Shown: positions 5,595 to 6,086 of the stretch, one piece after another | Position numbering within the stretch: the stretch's first letter is position 1 | Layout: each line of letters opens with the position of its first letter | Source of the DNA: an uncultured Lachnospiraceae bacterium | Lineage (GTDB): Bacteria > Bacillota > Clostridia > Lachnospirales > Lachnospiraceae | Direction: 5' to 3' | NCBI GenBank assembly: GCA_934402515.1 | Contig: CAKRTZ010000083.1 | Location: 1 to 6,086, forward strand | DNA: 6,086 nucleotides | Translations under genes and position numbers: made by a program | The notes under the pieces: generated by a model | Database searches by the model: none | What the model saw: only the letters and a program-made list of their open reading frames with translations | Told to the model about the DNA's origin: nothing

Positions 5595-6056
5595 CTATTC
5601 CAATGCCTGCTTTGCCTTTTCTGCAAACCAGACTGCTCTTCGGATATCTCTTAAGTGCTCCACCGGATCAAAGATTGGCAGACTTTGCTGCGAACTATTC
5701 TGAAACGTTCTATGAATCGGCATAAAGGCAGCATTTTTCAGTGGATTACTCTGTACCGCCAGACTACTGACCTGAATTTCCGTTTGACCACGCTCCACCA
5801 CAATCTGATCGCTCTGCAGGCGCATCGTTGGAAATAATTCTATTTCGTGTTCCATTTTTTCCTCGTCCGGCTCCATTTGCATCACGATTCCCAGGCGCAG
5901 CATATTCTGATATATGACACTCCTGTCATATACGAAGAAAAGCATTCCGATGCAAAAAAAGAGGACTCCTATTGCCATAGGAATTACATAGGATGCCTCC
6001 ACTGTCATAGAAGCACTGCATCTCATCCGTAAAAAGTTATTTATTGGTGTTTTCAT
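5595..6056 (-). CDS. TadE-like pilus-assembly/pseudopilin-type membrane protein
   Basis: This 153-residue protein has a short basic N-terminus, then SASMTVEASYVIPM (14-27) leading into one hydrophobic segment (about 22-43). The TVEAS...P motif with glutamate at residue 20 at the head of the membrane helix is the hallmark of TadE/TadF-type proteins of Tad (tight adherence, Flp) secretion systems. The rest (44-153) would be extracellular, with no cysteines and no recognised domain. The small size agrees with TadE-like proteins. The ATG at 6056 overlaps the end of the preceding gene as ATGA, with AAGGA about nine bases upstream. The frame stays open to the right edge of the window, so a longer product cannot be strictly excluded. 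Its exact place in the pilus pathway is not visible because the rest of the cluster is off the window. Confidence 0.78.
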   Translation of the reverse strand: MKTPINNFLRMRCSASMTVEASYVIPMAIGVLFFCIGMLFFVYDRSVIYQNMLRLGIVMQMEPDEEKMEHEIELFPTMRLQSDQIVVERGQTEIQVSSLAVQSNPLKNAAFMPIHRTFQNSSQQSLPIFDPVEHLRDIRRAVWFAEKAKQALE

Positions 6057-6086
6057 ACCCGTTGTTCCTTTATTTCTTTCCGTTTT
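6053..6086 (-). CDS. 3' end of an upstream gene (partial)
   Basis: On the minus strand the frame beginning at 6085 reads KRKEIKEQRV and then TGA at 6055-6053. That stop overlaps the ATG of the TadE-like gene as ATGA, an arrangement also seen between the rhomboid and flavodoxin-SCP2 genes. The short, charged tail would suit a C-terminus, and in context it could be another Tad-type pilus gene. Only ten codons are visible, so the protein cannot be identified and the call rests on spacing alone. Confidence 0.4.
   Translation of the reverse strand, partial: KRKEIKEQRV

Overview
The window looks like a chromosomal segment of a Gram-positive Clostridia, most likely a Lachnospiraceae-type gut anaerobe. 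This rests on the two-subunit class I fumarase, the TadE-like and FHA proteins of the kind seen in clostridial Flp/Tad pilus clusters, strong GGAGG-type ribosome binding sites, and AT-rich intergenic DNA next to moderate-GC genes. The genus cannot be fixed from the sequence alone. Every supportable gene is on the minus strand, so the region reads from right (6086) to left (1).

Right part (about 4308-6086): the last codons of an unidentified gene run off the window edge. They overlap the start of a TadE-like membrane protein by ATGA. A two-TM protein follows, with a C-terminal FHA phosphothreonine-reading domain. This looks like the tail of a pilus/secretion-type cluster.

Middle part (about 1832-4287): a rhomboid intramembrane serine protease with a cysteine-bearing soluble N-domain overlaps by ATGA a flavodoxin-like/SCP2 fusion protein, which is followed by a HIT-family nucleotide hydrolase.

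Left-centre (377-1828): the alpha and beta subunits of an oxygen-sensitive [4Fe-4S] class I fumarase (fumarate/malate interconversion). Gaps between the genes from TadE-like to beta fumarase are 42, 20, -4, 33, 3 and about 54 bases, and I see no convincing terminator in any of them. The genes may therefore be co-transcribed even though their functions differ.

Left end (1-380): a stable-RNA region. A consensus sigma-A promoter (TTGACA-17-TATAAT), whose -35 box overlaps the stop codon of the fumarase beta gene, drives tRNA-Ser(GCU). A second strong promoter (TTGACA-17-TATATT with extended -10 and A-rich UP-like DNA) lies just past the tRNA and points off the left edge. Its structured, ORF-free downstream region resembles an rRNA-operon leader. 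The 16S gene itself is not in the window, so that identification is an inference.

I see no mobile element, CRISPR array or clear transfer signature. The most unusual points are the flavodoxin-SCP2 fusion with an atypical N-terminal loop, the cysteine cluster in the rhomboid N-domain, the matched architecture of the two stable-RNA promoters, and the metabolic operon running into a tRNA promoter without a terminator.
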